DNA of 64,000 bases from Pedobacter frigidisoli (GTDB lineage Bacteria > Bacteroidota > Bacteroidia > Sphingobacteriales > Sphingobacteriaceae): positions 95,786 to 159,785 of the forward strand of contig NZ_SJSN01000012.1 in assembly GCF_004331675.1 (NCBI RefSeq), written 5' to 3'. A program made the translations under genes and the position numbers. Numbering within the stretch: the stretch's first letter is position 1; each line of letters opens with the position of its first letter. Of the stretch, positions 16,393 to 27,036 are shown piece by piece. The notes below the pieces were generated by a model. It saw nothing but the letters and a program-made list of their open reading frames with translations. It was not told the origin of the DNA and searched no databases.

Positions 16393-19347
16393 CTATTTAA
16401 AAACCACATTTAAACCCAGAGAGAATGTCCTGGTTCTTGGATAAATCCCTCCGTCAGAACCTGAGCCACTGCCACCACTTACATTAAGTTCGGGATCAAT
16501 CCCGGTGTATTTGGTAATCAACAATAGGTTAGATCCGGTAAGGGACAGCCTTAGTGAACTTACATATTTGATTTTTTCTGTTTTTACGGTGTAACCGAAT
16601 GATAGATTTTCCCACCTTAAGAAAGCACCGTTTTCCAACCACAAATCTGAACTGTACTGAGAGGTATAAAGACCAAGTGGTACAGCGCTTTCTAACACGT
16701 TGGATTTACCCAGGTTTTCGAAATAACTCAAGCTCGGCCTGATGGTGTTGTAAATCTTATTTCCACCCGAACCGCGCCATACCATAGAGGCATCAAAATT
16801 CTTATACCTAAAACTCGGTGTAAATGCATAAGTATATTTTGGAATAGCAGATCCTTCAATCACCCTATCAGGACTTTGATTCCCTTGATCGATCAAGCCA
16901 TCTCCATTCTGATCTATAACCGTTTCGGCGTTAGCGGCATCTTTGCCCTTATGTTGTAAAATATTGAAACTACCGATCGGCATCCCTTCAATCAGGTATG
17001 AATTTATGCCCCATGAAACATAATTTGTATTCAGTGGTACGCCGGCAATGCTACCGCTTAAGCTAAGTACCTTGTTTTTCAGTAGTGATCCGTTACCAGC
17101 CAGTGTTAATGTTGTATTCTGGGTTTTGATTACATCATAACTTAAAGAAAGTTCTAGCCCTTCATTTAACAAACTGCCAACATTGGCCGTAATGTTTGGA
17201 TAGGGAAAAGGTGGCTGAGGCACGGTGTAACCAAACAACAAGTTATCTGTAGTGGCTGTAAAGGCATCGATTGTTCCGGTTAAACGGCCTTTGAACAATC
17301 CGAAATCGATACCGATATTGGTCTGTTTACGTGTTTCCCAACGCAGGTCGGGATTTGCATTCTGGCTCACCACGAAATTTGTGATTGGTGCGCCACCAAA
17401 ATAAGTAACGCCAGAGTATCCAACCAACTGTAAAGATCCCTGAGGAGAAAGCCCCTGCTGGTTACCGGTTATGCCGTATCCACCACGCAGTTTAAGTGCA
17501 CTAAAGATATTTTGATCTTTCATAAAAGACTCTTCATCAATTTTCCATGCGATGGAACCAGATGGGAAATCGCCCCACTTATGGTTTACACCGAATACAG
17601 ATGAACCATCTCTCCGGTAACTTGCGGTTAAGAGGTAGCGGTTTTTATATGAATAGTTTACACGCCCTAAAAATGAAACCAGGCTTCTGTCGTTTTTGTA
17701 CGAAGAGATGTCGCCTGGGGTAACTTTGGAAAGGTCGCCCAACTGAAGCGCATTATAGGTTGCAATATCATTGATAAATCCTTTTGCCTGTGCAAAGTTT
17801 CCATTATAGGTTTGCGCCTGGGTTTCATAAACGGCAACAGCATCAAGGCTGTGGTCGCCAAAATTTACCTTATAATTTAAGCTGATGTCCATCAGCTTCT
17901 CATCATTGTGATAATTGTTAATATTTGCAATCCCTTGGTTATCAATCGCTGTAGATACTGTAGAGGCAGCCGGAAGATAGTATCCAGAGTTTCCATCTAC
18001 CTTTCTCCAGCTACCGAACCAGCCAACGCTTAAACCTTTATACAATTGAAGATCGGCACGAAGGCTTCCAAACAAACTGTTAATGTGATTTTCATTTACA
18101 ACCGTATTCGCTACTGCATAAGGATTGATGTACTGAAATATGTTCGGATCAGAATAATAGCTACCATCGGTATTGTAAACCGGATCTGTTGGCCTTGTTA
18201 CGTAGGCATTTGAAATCAGGTTTGAACGGAAACTTTCCCTGCCTACTCCTGTTGGACTGTAATTGGTATTGTTGATACCATTGTTCAGGTTCATTGTTAA
18301 GGTCAACTTGTCGTCTAAAGCCTTTTGGGTTGCCTGGATTCTACCAATGTAATTTTTGTAATTGGATTTAATCACAGAGCCGGTCTGCAGGATTGCTGAA
18401 AGTGAGGCGCGGTAATTAAAATTGTTTGCACCTCCCCCGAAAGCTATGGTATGGTTCTGCGTAACACCAGTTTGTGTTAACAGGTTGTACCAATCTGTGC
18501 TTGAGCCATGGTTAGCTGATGCAGGAACATTATAAAGCTGCGCCTGTTGCCACCATTGATCGGCATCCAATGTTTTTAAACCTTTTGGTAGCACATCAAT
18601 AGAGGTATTTGCGGTATAATCAACGCTTGATTTACCTGCTTTGCTCTTTCTTGTTGTAATAATGATTACCCCGGGAGCACCGCGCGAACCGTAAATTGCA
18701 GTTGCTGATGCATCTTTAAGGATATCGACAGATTCAATCTCGCTTGGAGGTACCTGGGTTAAAAGATCCATATTCCCTTGAATACCATCTATAACCACTA
18801 AGGGATCATTTCCACCAATTAATGAAGTTATCCCCCTGATCCTAACGCTAGGTGAAGTTCCCGGCTCGCTACCTGTCTGCGTAATATTTACTCCCGCGGC
18901 TTTACCTGCCAGTTGTTGAAGCGGATTGGTTACTGAGCCTGGGTTGAGGTCTTTACTGCCTATTGTAGAAACTGCCCCTGTTACGTCAGATTTTTTTACG
19001 GTACCATAACCGATTACCACAACCTCTGAAAGCGATTTTGCATTTGGCACAAGTGCTACGGTAAACTCCTGTCCGGCTAAAATACTTTTCTCAATAGCAT
19101 CGTATCCTACGTAGCTAATATTTAGGGTAAGCGGACCTTTATTGGTTGAAGTAAACTGAAAGTTACCCGCATTATCGCTTGTTACCCCCTGCGCTGTTTC
19201 TTTTACTTTTATGCTTACTCCGGGTAATGGCAGGTTTCGTTCGTCTACAACCCTACCTTTATAGGAGATGCTCTGCGAAAATGCATTGATGGAAAAAAGA
19301 AGGGCCAGAATGGCCAGACCATACTTGTACAAGTAAACTTGTTTCAT
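16393..19347 (-). CDS. susC: SusC/RagA-family TonB-dependent transporter
   Basis: A 984-residue outer-membrane transporter. After a signal peptide (NAFSQ) comes a carboxypeptidase-regulatory-like beta domain (about 28-105), the TonB-box-like SLSEVVVIGYGTVKKSD, the plug (PLVVIDGIQGN, VDILKDASATAIYGSRGAPG) and a 22-strand barrel ending in the aromatic-terminated FSLGLNVVFK. No STN domain is present, so this one is not an anti-sigma signalling type; control is expected through the SusR-like protein at 21064. First gene of the five-gene sus operon, divergent from the second amylase with a 404-bp shared control region. Confidence 0.95.
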   Translation of the reverse strand: MKQVYLYKYGLAILALLFSINAFSQSISYKGRVVDERNLPLPGVSIKVKETAQGVTSDNAGNFQFTSTNKGPLTLNISYVGYDAIEKSILAGQEFTVALVPNAKSLSEVVVIGYGTVKKSDVTGAVSTIGSKDLNPGSVTNPLQQLAGKAAGVNITQTGSEPGTSPSVRIRGITSLIGGNDPLVVIDGIQGNMDLLTQVPPSEIESVDILKDASATAIYGSRGAPGVIIITTRKSKAGKSSVDYTANTSIDVLPKGLKTLDADQWWQQAQLYNVPASANHGSSTDWYNLLTQTGVTQNHTIAFGGGANNFNYRASLSAILQTGSVIKSNYKNYIGRIQATQKALDDKLTLTMNLNNGINNTNYSPTGVGRESFRSNLISNAYVTRPTDPVYNTDGSYYSDPNIFQYINPYAVANTVVNENHINSLFGSLRADLQLYKGLSVGWFGSWRKVDGNSGYYLPAASTVSTAIDNQGIANINNYHNDEKLMDISLNYKVNFGDHSLDAVAVYETQAQTYNGNFAQAKGFINDIATYNALQLGDLSKVTPGDISSYKNDRSLVSFLGRVNYSYKNRYLLTASYRRDGSSVFGVNHKWGDFPSGSIAWKIDEESFMKDQNIFSALKLRGGYGITGNQQGLSPQGSLQLVGYSGVTYFGGAPITNFVVSQNANPDLRWETRKQTNIGIDFGLFKGRLTGTIDAFTATTDNLLFGYTVPQPPFPYPNITANVGSLLNEGLELSLSYDVIKTQNTTLTLAGNGSLLKNKVLSLSGSIAGVPLNTNYVSWGINSYLIEGMPIGSFNILQHKGKDAANAETVIDQNGDGLIDQGNQSPDRVIEGSAIPKYTYAFTPSFRYKNFDASMVWRGSGGNKIYNTIRPSLSYFENLGKSNVLESAVPLGLYTSQYSSDLWLENGAFLRWENLSFGYTVKTEKIKYVSSLRLSLTGSNLLLITKYTGIDPELNVSGGSGSGSDGGIYPRTRTFSLGLNVVFK

Positions 19348-19751
19348 AGCGAATTATATTTGGTTATCAATTATTAATATTCAGCCGATAGCTGTTAGTT
19401 TGTACATCAAAGTAACTAAGGATTTGATCCGCTATCAACATGACGAAATGGGAATATTAAAAATATCAAAACAAAAAACCAATCAAAGCGCTGACTATCA
19501 ATTAAATAAACCAGATTCTAATCAAAAATTATATAGATCTATCAGATAGTTTTAGTTATTTAAAGTGATTGAAATTCCACTATTAAGCTATTTTTGATTC
19601 ATATTTATTACGTGATAACACGCTTGCAAATACCTTATTTAAAGAAACTTATATAAATTGCAGCCATATAATTTCTATATCAGCTAAGTGCAGGTTTAGA
19701 TTTAATTTAAGCCTACCGTATCTTGGTGTTTCAGAAACATCAAAAAAAACA
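19348..19751. promoter_or_regulatory. Divergent control region between susC and the second amylase gene
   Basis: A 404-bp, very AT-rich region between two divergent starch genes. It must hold both promoters and the binding site for the SusR-like regulator. No obvious long inverted repeat was found by eye. Confidence 0.6.
19408..19440 (-). promoter_or_regulatory. Candidate Bacteroidota-type promoter for susC
   Basis: On the minus strand TGTTG is followed after 20 bp by TTACTTTG, close to the Bacteroidota -33 (TTTG) and -7 (TAnnTTTG) pattern. It lies about 60 bp before the susC start. The match is partial. Confidence 0.35.
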
Positions 19752-21074
19752 ATGCGAGCCATTAAAAACCTTCTAACCCTATCCATTTTATTTTTCCTGA
19801 TCCCAGTTGCTCAGGCACAGCAAAACCACAGTTTTCTGCCTAAACGCAGTGATGCTACCATCTATCAGGTTAACATCAGAACCTTTAGTAAGGAAGGGAA
19901 TTTAACCGGCGTTATCAAGCGCGTCGACTCTATTAAAAAACTGGGGATCAATGTGGTCTACCTTATGCCCATTTACCCCATCGGCAAACTAAATTCGGTA
20001 AATTCTCCTTATTGCATCAGTGATTATCGATCAGTAAATCCAGAATTCGGTAACCTGGACGACCTTAAACTATTGGTTGAAGCCATACACCAGAAACAGA
20101 TGGCTGTGATACTCGATTGGGTACCCAACCATACTTCTTATGATCATACATGGATAAAAAACAGATCGTGGTATCTTCAAGACAGTACCGGCAAAATTAT
20201 AAGCCCCCCTGGAACAGGCTGGCGGGATGTTGCCCAGCTTAACTTCAAAAATATGGATATGAGAAAAGAAATGATCTCATCTATGGAATATTGGGTAACA
20301 ACGGCCAACATTGATGGTTTCAGGTGCGATTATGCGGATGGGCCACCCTTTGATTTTTGGAAACAGGCAATAACATCACTTAGAAAAATCCCGAACCATA
20401 AACTGCTTTTGCTTGCCGAGGGTAAAAGAAGCAACCATTATCAAGCAGGTTTCGATTATAATTTCGGTTTTGCCTTTTTTGAAGGGATGAAAGAAATATA
20501 TGCCCATGTCAAATCCGTAAAATTGATAGATAGCTTAAATAAAGCCGAACACAAAGGGGCAAAAAATGGCCAGCAGATTGTACGTTATACCACCAATCAT
20601 GATGTTAACGGCTCAGACGGGACGCCACAGGAACTTTTTGGTGGAGAAAGAGGTGCAATGGCCGCTTTTATCGTATCCACATATATGAACAGTGTTCCGA
20701 TGATTTATAACGGACAGGAAGTTGGCACACCTTACAGGCTTGTTTTTCCATTTACAGGAAAAGATATCGACTGGAGTTTAAACCCAGCGCTAACAGCTGA
20801 ATACAAAAAAATTATTGCTTTGCGCAACCAAAACGAGGCACTGAGAAATGGCAAGGTAACATCTTACGCTACTGATGATATCTGCGCATTTATGAAGGAG
20901 AAGAATGGTAAAGCCGTTCTTGTACTGTCTAATTTAAGGAATAAGCCGGTTCAATTTAGTTTACCTCAAAAACTTAAAAAGCAAAAGTGGACAGATGCAT
21001 TTACGGGTCTACCGTTTAATCTTTCAGCTCAAGCAGTTTTGCAACCCTACAGTTACCTTGTAATCAGTCATTAG
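19752..21074 (+). CDS. GH13 alpha-amylase/neopullulanase-like enzyme, periplasmic (SusA-like role)
   Basis: A 440-residue GH13 paralogue of the lipoprotein amylase at 12387. The signal peptide (PVAQAQ) has no lipobox, so it should act in the periplasm on imported oligosaccharides. All GH13 regions are standard: LDWVPNHT in region I, nucleophile D193 in GFRCDYAD, acid/base E223 in LLLAEG, and TTNHD with D284. The C-terminal beta domain ends in VLQPYSYLVISH. It is divergent from susC. Its 3' end overlaps the convergent SusR-like gene by 11 bp. Division of labour with the surface amylase is inference from the signal peptides. Confidence 0.9.
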   Translation: MRAIKNLLTLSILFFLIPVAQAQQNHSFLPKRSDATIYQVNIRTFSKEGNLTGVIKRVDSIKKLGINVVYLMPIYPIGKLNSVNSPYCISDYRSVNPEFGNLDDLKLLVEAIHQKQMAVILDWVPNHTSYDHTWIKNRSWYLQDSTGKIISPPGTGWRDVAQLNFKNMDMRKEMISSMEYWVTTANIDGFRCDYADGPPFDFWKQAITSLRKIPNHKLLLLAEGKRSNHYQAGFDYNFGFAFFEGMKEIYAHVKSVKLIDSLNKAEHKGAKNGQQIVRYTTNHDVNGSDGTPQELFGGERGAMAAFIVSTYMNSVPMIYNGQEVGTPYRLVFPFTGKDIDWSLNPALTAEYKKIIALRNQNEALRNGKVTSYATDDICAFMKEKNGKAVLVLSNLRNKPVQFSLPQKLKKQKWTDAFTGLPFNLSAQAVLQPYSYLVISH

Positions 21075-22752
21075 GTACCTTAACGGCCCTGATCTGCATT
21101 ATTTTATCTTCAAATTCTTCATTTGGGACGAAAGAGCGGTTTTTAACCTTTGTTTTATACGTATAAATGGTATTTAAAGAATAGTTAAGAATTTTGGCAA
21201 TGGTTTCATTTTCATCTATTCCCAGCCTGATCAGGGCAAATATTCTGAGCTCCGTATTGAGCAGATGATCATTAGGAAGCTCAATGTGGTAATCGGAGAT
21301 AAAAAGGGCATTAAAATCATGCACAAAGTTTGGGAACAGGTTTAAAAATACCTGATCGAAACTATGCGACAGATTTTCCCTCTCCAGATCGGTATTGAGT
21401 TTTTTAAATACCAGGCCAATTTCATTGTAGTTTTCAGCCTTAATATTTTTTTCTACGGACCGTTTTAACTTCTCTATTTTTTCGATATAACTGGAGTGCA
21501 TATTGAAAAAATAGCCGATATATTCATCCTTAATCAGGTTTGCCTCATCTAGTTTGGTATTGATGTGCGAAAGGGTTTTATTAGATCTGTCCAGCTCAGA
21601 ATTAACCAGCATTAACGAGTGGTTTGCACTGTTGAGATCAACATTTTTCTCCTGAATCAAGCGGTCGGCAATCCTTAGCTTTTTTAATTGCCTTAAAGTA
21701 ATGTAAGCAAATACAATGACCACGATGATAAGCAGGGTTATTGTGGAGGCATATATGGTTAACAGATTCTTTTGTTTTTCTATCCCATTTACTTTTTCGC
21801 TCTGGATAATCGGCATAATGTTGCTGATCTGGGCTTCCCGATGCCTGGCTCCATAAAAATTGGCATCATCAATGGCATAATTGATGTATCTGAATGCTGT
21901 TTTGATATCCCCTTGCTGATAGAGATAATTGGCAAGATTGGTTAAGGCCACCCCTTCCTTTGTAGAGTGTGAGTTATCAATTATCGCAGCTTTGATCAGC
22001 ATTTCCAACCCAAGCTGTGTTTTTTTCTGCTCAAAATAGGTAAAACTCAAACAGCTCAGGTTTATCGCACTATCCTGATAAGATTGTTTTAGTGTGAGGA
22101 TATGTTCATAAATGTTTGATGCTTTGAGGTTTTGCTGTTGCCTGATGGATTTTAATCCCTCGGCCGATAGGTATTCATAAGATGTAGGTTCGGCCGTATG
22201 TAAAATCGAGTCGCAGTAATCAAGTCCGCTCCTGTTATATTTTGCATAATAATCGCTGATCTTATCATAATCCGCAAGATCAAAATTGCTCCTGGCCTGA
22301 AGGAAAAAGTATCCGTATTTTTCCTTTGCATCAAGTTTGCTCAGATCAACGAGTTTCAAGGTATCCAGCCCCTCTTTAAACATTCCTGCAGATACCAAAA
22401 CAAGCCCCATTTTTATTTTTGAAAGGTTTATTTTTTTACCGTCATTCAAAGATCGGGCAGTTGCATTCATCATCTTACAATAAACGTATGCAGAATCATG
22501 AATATATGACTTGTATGCATCAAAAAGTTTATCATAGTTATCATAACGCTTTGAAAGGGATGCATAATTCCTTTTAAGATCCTCCCTTATTCTTTCAATA
22601 GCGCGTACCTTTTTCTGATCAAAGGCACTACGGCTTGAAAGCCTCATATTTAAGACTTCTTGAAGACTGTCAACATCCGCAAAGACATGTCCTCCTAAAA
22701 TCAAAAAACCTATTACTAAAAAAAAAAATCTATTGAAGCCTTTAATTCCCAC
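21064..22752 (-). CDS. susR: SusR-like membrane regulator (TPR, transmembrane, coiled coil, C-terminal HTH)
   Basis: A 562-residue protein with the same layout as SusR of the Bacteroides starch system. It has a signal peptide (GGHVFAD), a periplasmic helical/TPR-like sensor half up to about residue 325, one transmembrane helix (STITLLIIVVIVFAYITL, about 335-353) and a coiled coil (about 355-410). The C-terminal cytoplasmic domain contains a LuxR-like HTH: LRIFALIRLGIDENETIAKI and LNYSLNTIYTYKTKVKNRS. It should sense maltose or oligosaccharide in the periplasm and activate the sus genes. The start codon is GTG. The 3' end overlaps the amylase gene by 11 bp on the opposite strand, so heavy transcription of either could affect the other. 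Confidence 0.85.
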   Translation of the reverse strand: MGIKGFNRFFFLVIGFLILGGHVFADVDSLQEVLNMRLSSRSAFDQKKVRAIERIREDLKRNYASLSKRYDNYDKLFDAYKSYIHDSAYVYCKMMNATARSLNDGKKINLSKIKMGLVLVSAGMFKEGLDTLKLVDLSKLDAKEKYGYFFLQARSNFDLADYDKISDYYAKYNRSGLDYCDSILHTAEPTSYEYLSAEGLKSIRQQQNLKASNIYEHILTLKQSYQDSAINLSCLSFTYFEQKKTQLGLEMLIKAAIIDNSHSTKEGVALTNLANYLYQQGDIKTAFRYINYAIDDANFYGARHREAQISNIMPIIQSEKVNGIEKQKNLLTIYASTITLLIIVVIVFAYITLRQLKKLRIADRLIQEKNVDLNSANHSLMLVNSELDRSNKTLSHINTKLDEANLIKDEYIGYFFNMHSSYIEKIEKLKRSVEKNIKAENYNEIGLVFKKLNTDLERENLSHSFDQVFLNLFPNFVHDFNALFISDYHIELPNDHLLNTELRIFALIRLGIDENETIAKILNYSLNTIYTYKTKVKNRSFVPNEEFEDKIMQIRAVKVPND

Positions 22753-23519
22753 AGTTAGTCATGATTAATTTGTTGTTGAATAGACCTTAGATCTTCCATG
22801 CACTCTAACCATGCAATATATCAAAAATAGTGAGATAAAACCAAATTGAACAAATATCACACCTGTCTTGTGATAAGGTTAACACTCTGGTTAATGAGTA
22901 TACACCGAAATTACCCCAACGTAGCGATACTGGTCAGTTCAAAATAAATGGGGTGTTTTTCAATTGGTCGAATTTATTCGTAAAACCGCTCTACCATCTG
23001 TTATTTGTATATTGCCAAAGTTATGAAAGACATTGACAATATCCAATTACCAACCGATAGACATTTAGCCATAATTCCATGCATATAGTGGTGTGAAGAG
23101 CACACGGGGCTTATGCAATTTAGCATTTTTTTATTTCTTTTCATATTCCTGGCAGGAGCAATTATATAGCCTTTAACACTGCGCGAGGTAAGAGATGGTG
23201 CCAGATCTGGGTCCATATCTTTTACACGCCGGGAACAGAATCTATAGTCGCAAGATTATGCCAATCCCACTAGAAATCTATGCTTGCGGTAATGTCGGTA
23301 AAAAGCTCAATTGTCTTTTTTATGTTCCAGTGCTCAGTCCTCTTGCGAACCGATTTGGCTGCAACCAGCTCATCATAACCGTCTTATTACATTAATCTTT
23401 TTTACCCTGCAACCAGTCCCGAAACATATATCATAAACAATACATCCCGTCCCAAAAATTTTTATAGCTCAAACATCTTACTGATCGGCTGAAAAATGAG
23501 GGCGCACATAAGGTTAGGG
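22753..23519. other. Large intergenic stretch between susR and the GH92 remnant
   Basis: About 770 bp. The left end should hold the susR promoter. The rest has short conflicting frames on both strands and no family I can recognise. It separates the starch locus from the pectin-type locus. Confidence 0.4.
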
Positions 23520-25706
23520 TTATCTGGTCATAATTTCAACCGTTCCACCATTAATGAACAGATCGTGCGGTATAAAATAATTTTTGCTGTCATTTCTTGC
23601 TCCATCGACCTTGATGGAAATGGGATCCCTACCCTTACACGGCTTTGTAATAATTACTTTCTTACCCTTGCTTGTGCGCCAGATTATTTTGTCAAAAAGT
23701 GGTGCAGTCACAATATATTTTGGATCCGTTGCGGAAAAAGGGTAGATACCAAGAGAGGTAAAAACATACCAGGCCGACATTTCCCCTGCATCATCCATTC
23801 CAGATAGCGTTATCCCATCCTTCATACCATATAGATTATTCATGATGTAATCCAGAATTTTCTGAGATTTTTCAGGTTTGTCTATAGATATATAAGAAAA
23901 TGGGGCTTCATGGTCCGGCTGGTTTCCCTGACAGTACTGACCTATCATGGTTTCCACATTTCTGGCAATATGTTTTGGGTTCCATGGCAGGGTAAATAGC
24001 GAATCTAATTTGGACTCGAAGCCTTTAGGCCCTCCGTACAACCCTATCAGGCCCTCCATATCATGCGGAGCAAAGAAAGATACCTGCCATGCATTTGCCT
24101 CACGGTACATGTATTCGTAATAAGGATACTGGGGATCAAAATTTTTTATCCAAGCTCCATTTTCTAATCTACCTCTCATAAATCTAGTAGAGGGATCGAA
24201 CATATTTTTATAATTTCCAGACCTACCCATCAATATTCTATAATTGCTGGTATCACCGAGTTTTTTTGCAATCTGCGCAAGTGAATAGTCATCATAAGCA
24301 TATTCGAGCGTCTTTGAAACCCCCGCTTTCGCTTTGGTTTCTACATTCGGACGCGCGATGTCAGGATCTGAAATGTATCCTTTCTCGATATATTCCCTGA
24401 TGAAAGGCCGGGCACCTCCAGCGAGATTGGCATTTTTTAATAGGAGCTGATATGTTCCTTTGATGTCGAAATTGTCTATCCCGCGCAAATAAGCTCCAGC
24501 AATGGATGAAGCACCGTGGTCACCGTGAAAAAAAGTAGGCATGAACCCGGTTTTATCACCTACATCCTTCATTGATTTAATCACATCCAAAGCTACCTGT
24601 GGGGTGACCAGGCCTAAAAGTACATCCTTGTTCCGGTAAGTATCCCATAGGGACGGTTCTGTATAGTAATTGAAACCGGATTTTACAATGTTACGCTTCT
24701 TGTCCCTTTATTCCCCATTTACATCACTTCTCAGTGCAGGCCAAAGAAAAGATCTATAAAAACATGAATAAAACATCTTTTTCTGCTGATCGGTACCCCC
24801 TTTAACCTCAATAGCAGATAAAAGATTTTCCCAGGTCTGATTGGCTTCCTTACGCACCCGTTCAAAAGTCCTATCTCCGATTTCTTTTTCAAGGTTTTCT
24901 CTGGCACTCTCTGTGCTTACAAAAGATATACCTATTTTAAGCTCTACACTATTCTTGCTACAGTCGCTCAATTGCACGACTGCAAATCCCATTGCGGAAC
25001 TTTCGTTGCTAATTTCCAGTTTTCCTATTTTAGTATTCAGTCGCGCATAGAAATAAATGTTTTCACCACCTTTAAGGCCTTTCAGGGCGAAATCACCGTC
25101 CTCGCTAATATTCCACGAGGAAACTCTGCTGTTGGCCTTCGATAGATCGAAAAGAATCTGCCTGTCTTCATTGTCCCTGAATTCATATCTGTGAAAGCCA
25201 CATCTTAAGGTTGAGGTTAAGTTTACGTTTATATTATAGTCATCGAGGTAAACCTGGTAAAATCCTGGTGAAGATTTTTCTTTTTGGTGGGTAAACCTTG
25301 AGCCAAATTTTTTTCCGGGTTTTGAGAGGGGTAATATCGGGATGTTGCAGAGATTCCAATTTCCCTAATTGGTATGTGCGGAGCCCAGGATAACTGAATC
25401 TTCCTATTCATATCCTGCGCCGGAACAAAATTCAGTGATAGGGCTGAGCTGAACCATTTCGTTGGGAATGGAGCTTCCGGGAAATGCCAGCCACGCCCAT
25501 GAGCGCCAGCCAATTGGCAGTTCATAGCCGATTATCATAGAGCCCGTAAGGGGTGAGGTATCAACGAATGTATTTATATATTGGGTATAACCCCGAGATT
25601 GGGCTGATACCCCACCACAGGCCAGCATTAATATAAACACATTGAGAAGGAGACGCACAATACTATCTTTAAAAAATGTACCTTGAGGATAAATTATTTT
25701 TCTCAT
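23520..25706 (-). pseudogene. GH92 alpha-mannosidase gene with three in-frame stop codons
   Basis: A single frame of 729 codons reads as a full GH92 exo-alpha-mannosidase. It has a signal peptide (GGVSAQ), YTQYINTFVDTSPLTGS, GYELPIGWRSWAWLAFPGSS and QLSPITEFCSGAGYE. The frame goes on without shift through EDSVILGSAHTN, GNWNLCNIPILPLS, YQVYLDDYNINVNLTSTLRC, PSLWDTYRNKDVLLGL and FHGDHGASSIAGAYLRG to SGMDDAGEMSAWYVFTSLGI. Three stops interrupt it: TAG at 25404-25406 (family text GYEYED suggests Tyr), TAG at 25365-25367 (HTNKGHWN suggests Lys) and TAA at 24708-24710 (NGEY/F). No indel is needed. The simplest view is recent inactivation by point mutations. It is the last gene of the 25.8-37.9 kb cluster. 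Confidence 0.85.
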
Positions 25707-25780
25707 ATCAATAAAGTTAAGCGTTAGAATAAAGCTTTTTTTTTAAAATAAAGTTGCTCTTATTTGTCATATTGGAATAA

Positions 25781-26887
25781 TCAATGCTCAGATTGTCCAG
25801 GGATTTCTGGAATACCGGGATCATCCAAGATCTGTACCGCTGTTGCATCACCAATATTTTTCCAGTCCTGCAATACCCAGACAATTTTCTTTTCCCTAGT
25901 CACTTCTATCAGTTGTGGCCCCTGCCCGCCCTTGCCTCTTGAAGTGAAGATGGTATTGCCATTGGCTAGTCTTGTACAGGATTGCGGAGCAGAGGTTAAT
26001 TGGTATTCTGCGGGCAGGTCGGTTTTACAGTTGAATTCCCAAACGGTCTCTCCCTTTTTGTTAACTTCTCGCGTGAGATAATCGGCCTCATCGGTAATCA
26101 GGGTATTCCCATTCTTTAAACGGATTGCTGCCCAGGGCTTTGGTGTGCTATAACTCCAGATTTCTTTGAAGTCCTTATCATACTCAACTACACGGCCCAT
26201 GGTGAGAAAAGACAACAGGTAAGTACCCTGAGCGGTGACCCTCGCCCGCCTGAACTGCCCATGAATGCCATTGGGATCTGCCGGCCTTTGGTAGGGCAGT
26301 TCCTGGTCCACTTCAATCATACCTGTTTTAGTATTTACAACAAATAACTTTGGGGGAAGGCCGTTGACCACGAACATCACTTTGTCCAAACCAATCGGTT
26401 GGCAGGCGTGCACCTCGGTGTGGGCAGCACCCATAGCGTTATTGCAATCGTAACGCCAGAGCACTTTTTTGTCAGGGCTTATCAGCGCGACATATTGCAT
26501 ACGTGTAAATAGGATATTGCCATTGGAGAGCATCCAGACGTCATCATATTCCGGCCCTTTCCCGGTAGAATAACTCCAGATAGTCTTTCCATCTTTCAAC
26601 AGGAACATTTTGTTGCAGTTTTCTCCAATATAAAGCATTGGATGCTGTGCCAAACCTTTCCCTGGCAGATCTGATGGAATTATCGCATTTGGGCTTCCAA
26701 AAGCAGCAAACTCTTCTTCGGGCGCCATTTGAGGCACGTTGGGCGATGTGAAAAGCGGCAGCACGTCCATACATGGTGTTTGCGAGTTTTTGTTATTTCC
26801 CCTCATCCTATCTTTCTGTGCCAGAGCGAAACCTGAGGCGGATAATAACAGCACAATATATAAGATGCGTTTTTGGTGTAGTTTCAT
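25781..26887 (-). CDS. Secreted PQQ-like/aryl-sulfotransferase-like beta-propeller protein
   Basis: A 368-residue protein with a signal peptide (GFALAQ) and repeated propeller blades: DGKTIWSYSTGKGPEYDDV, SPDKKVLWRYDCNN, KDFKEIWSYSTPKPWA, KKGETVWEFNCKT and REKKIVWVLQDWKN. Blades with 'GNTLI/GNILF' followed by 'xxxxWxY' are typical of outer-membrane-assembly or aryl-sulfotransferase-like propellers. No catalytic motif is clear, so substrate binding or a PQQ-free dehydrogenase-like fold are both possible. It sits 150 bp after the GH97 gene in the pectin-type cluster and may bind or modify a released saccharide. Function unknown. Confidence 0.6.
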   Translation of the reverse strand: MKLHQKRILYIVLLLSASGFALAQKDRMRGNNKNSQTPCMDVLPLFTSPNVPQMAPEEEFAAFGSPNAIIPSDLPGKGLAQHPMLYIGENCNKMFLLKDGKTIWSYSTGKGPEYDDVWMLSNGNILFTRMQYVALISPDKKVLWRYDCNNAMGAAHTEVHACQPIGLDKVMFVVNGLPPKLFVVNTKTGMIEVDQELPYQRPADPNGIHGQFRRARVTAQGTYLLSFLTMGRVVEYDKDFKEIWSYSTPKPWAAIRLKNGNTLITDEADYLTREVNKKGETVWEFNCKTDLPAEYQLTSAPQSCTRLANGNTIFTSRGKGGQGPQLIEVTREKKIVWVLQDWKNIGDATAVQILDDPGIPEIPGQSEH

Positions 26888-27036
26888 AATCGAGGTCTAT
26901 TTTTTGTACAAATTCACTCTGTTCTACTTTTTTTTCAACTCAGGGCCGGTTTAGGCAATTTCTAGAATCAATCCCCTCTCCACTAGGCACTAGGAGAACG
27001 GAATCAAGATCTGTCTCTTTAAAATGCGCTCAAATC

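Noticed and set aside
22753..23519. Possible insertion sequence remnant
   Set aside because: No transposase motif, terminal inverted repeat or target duplication could be found by reading.
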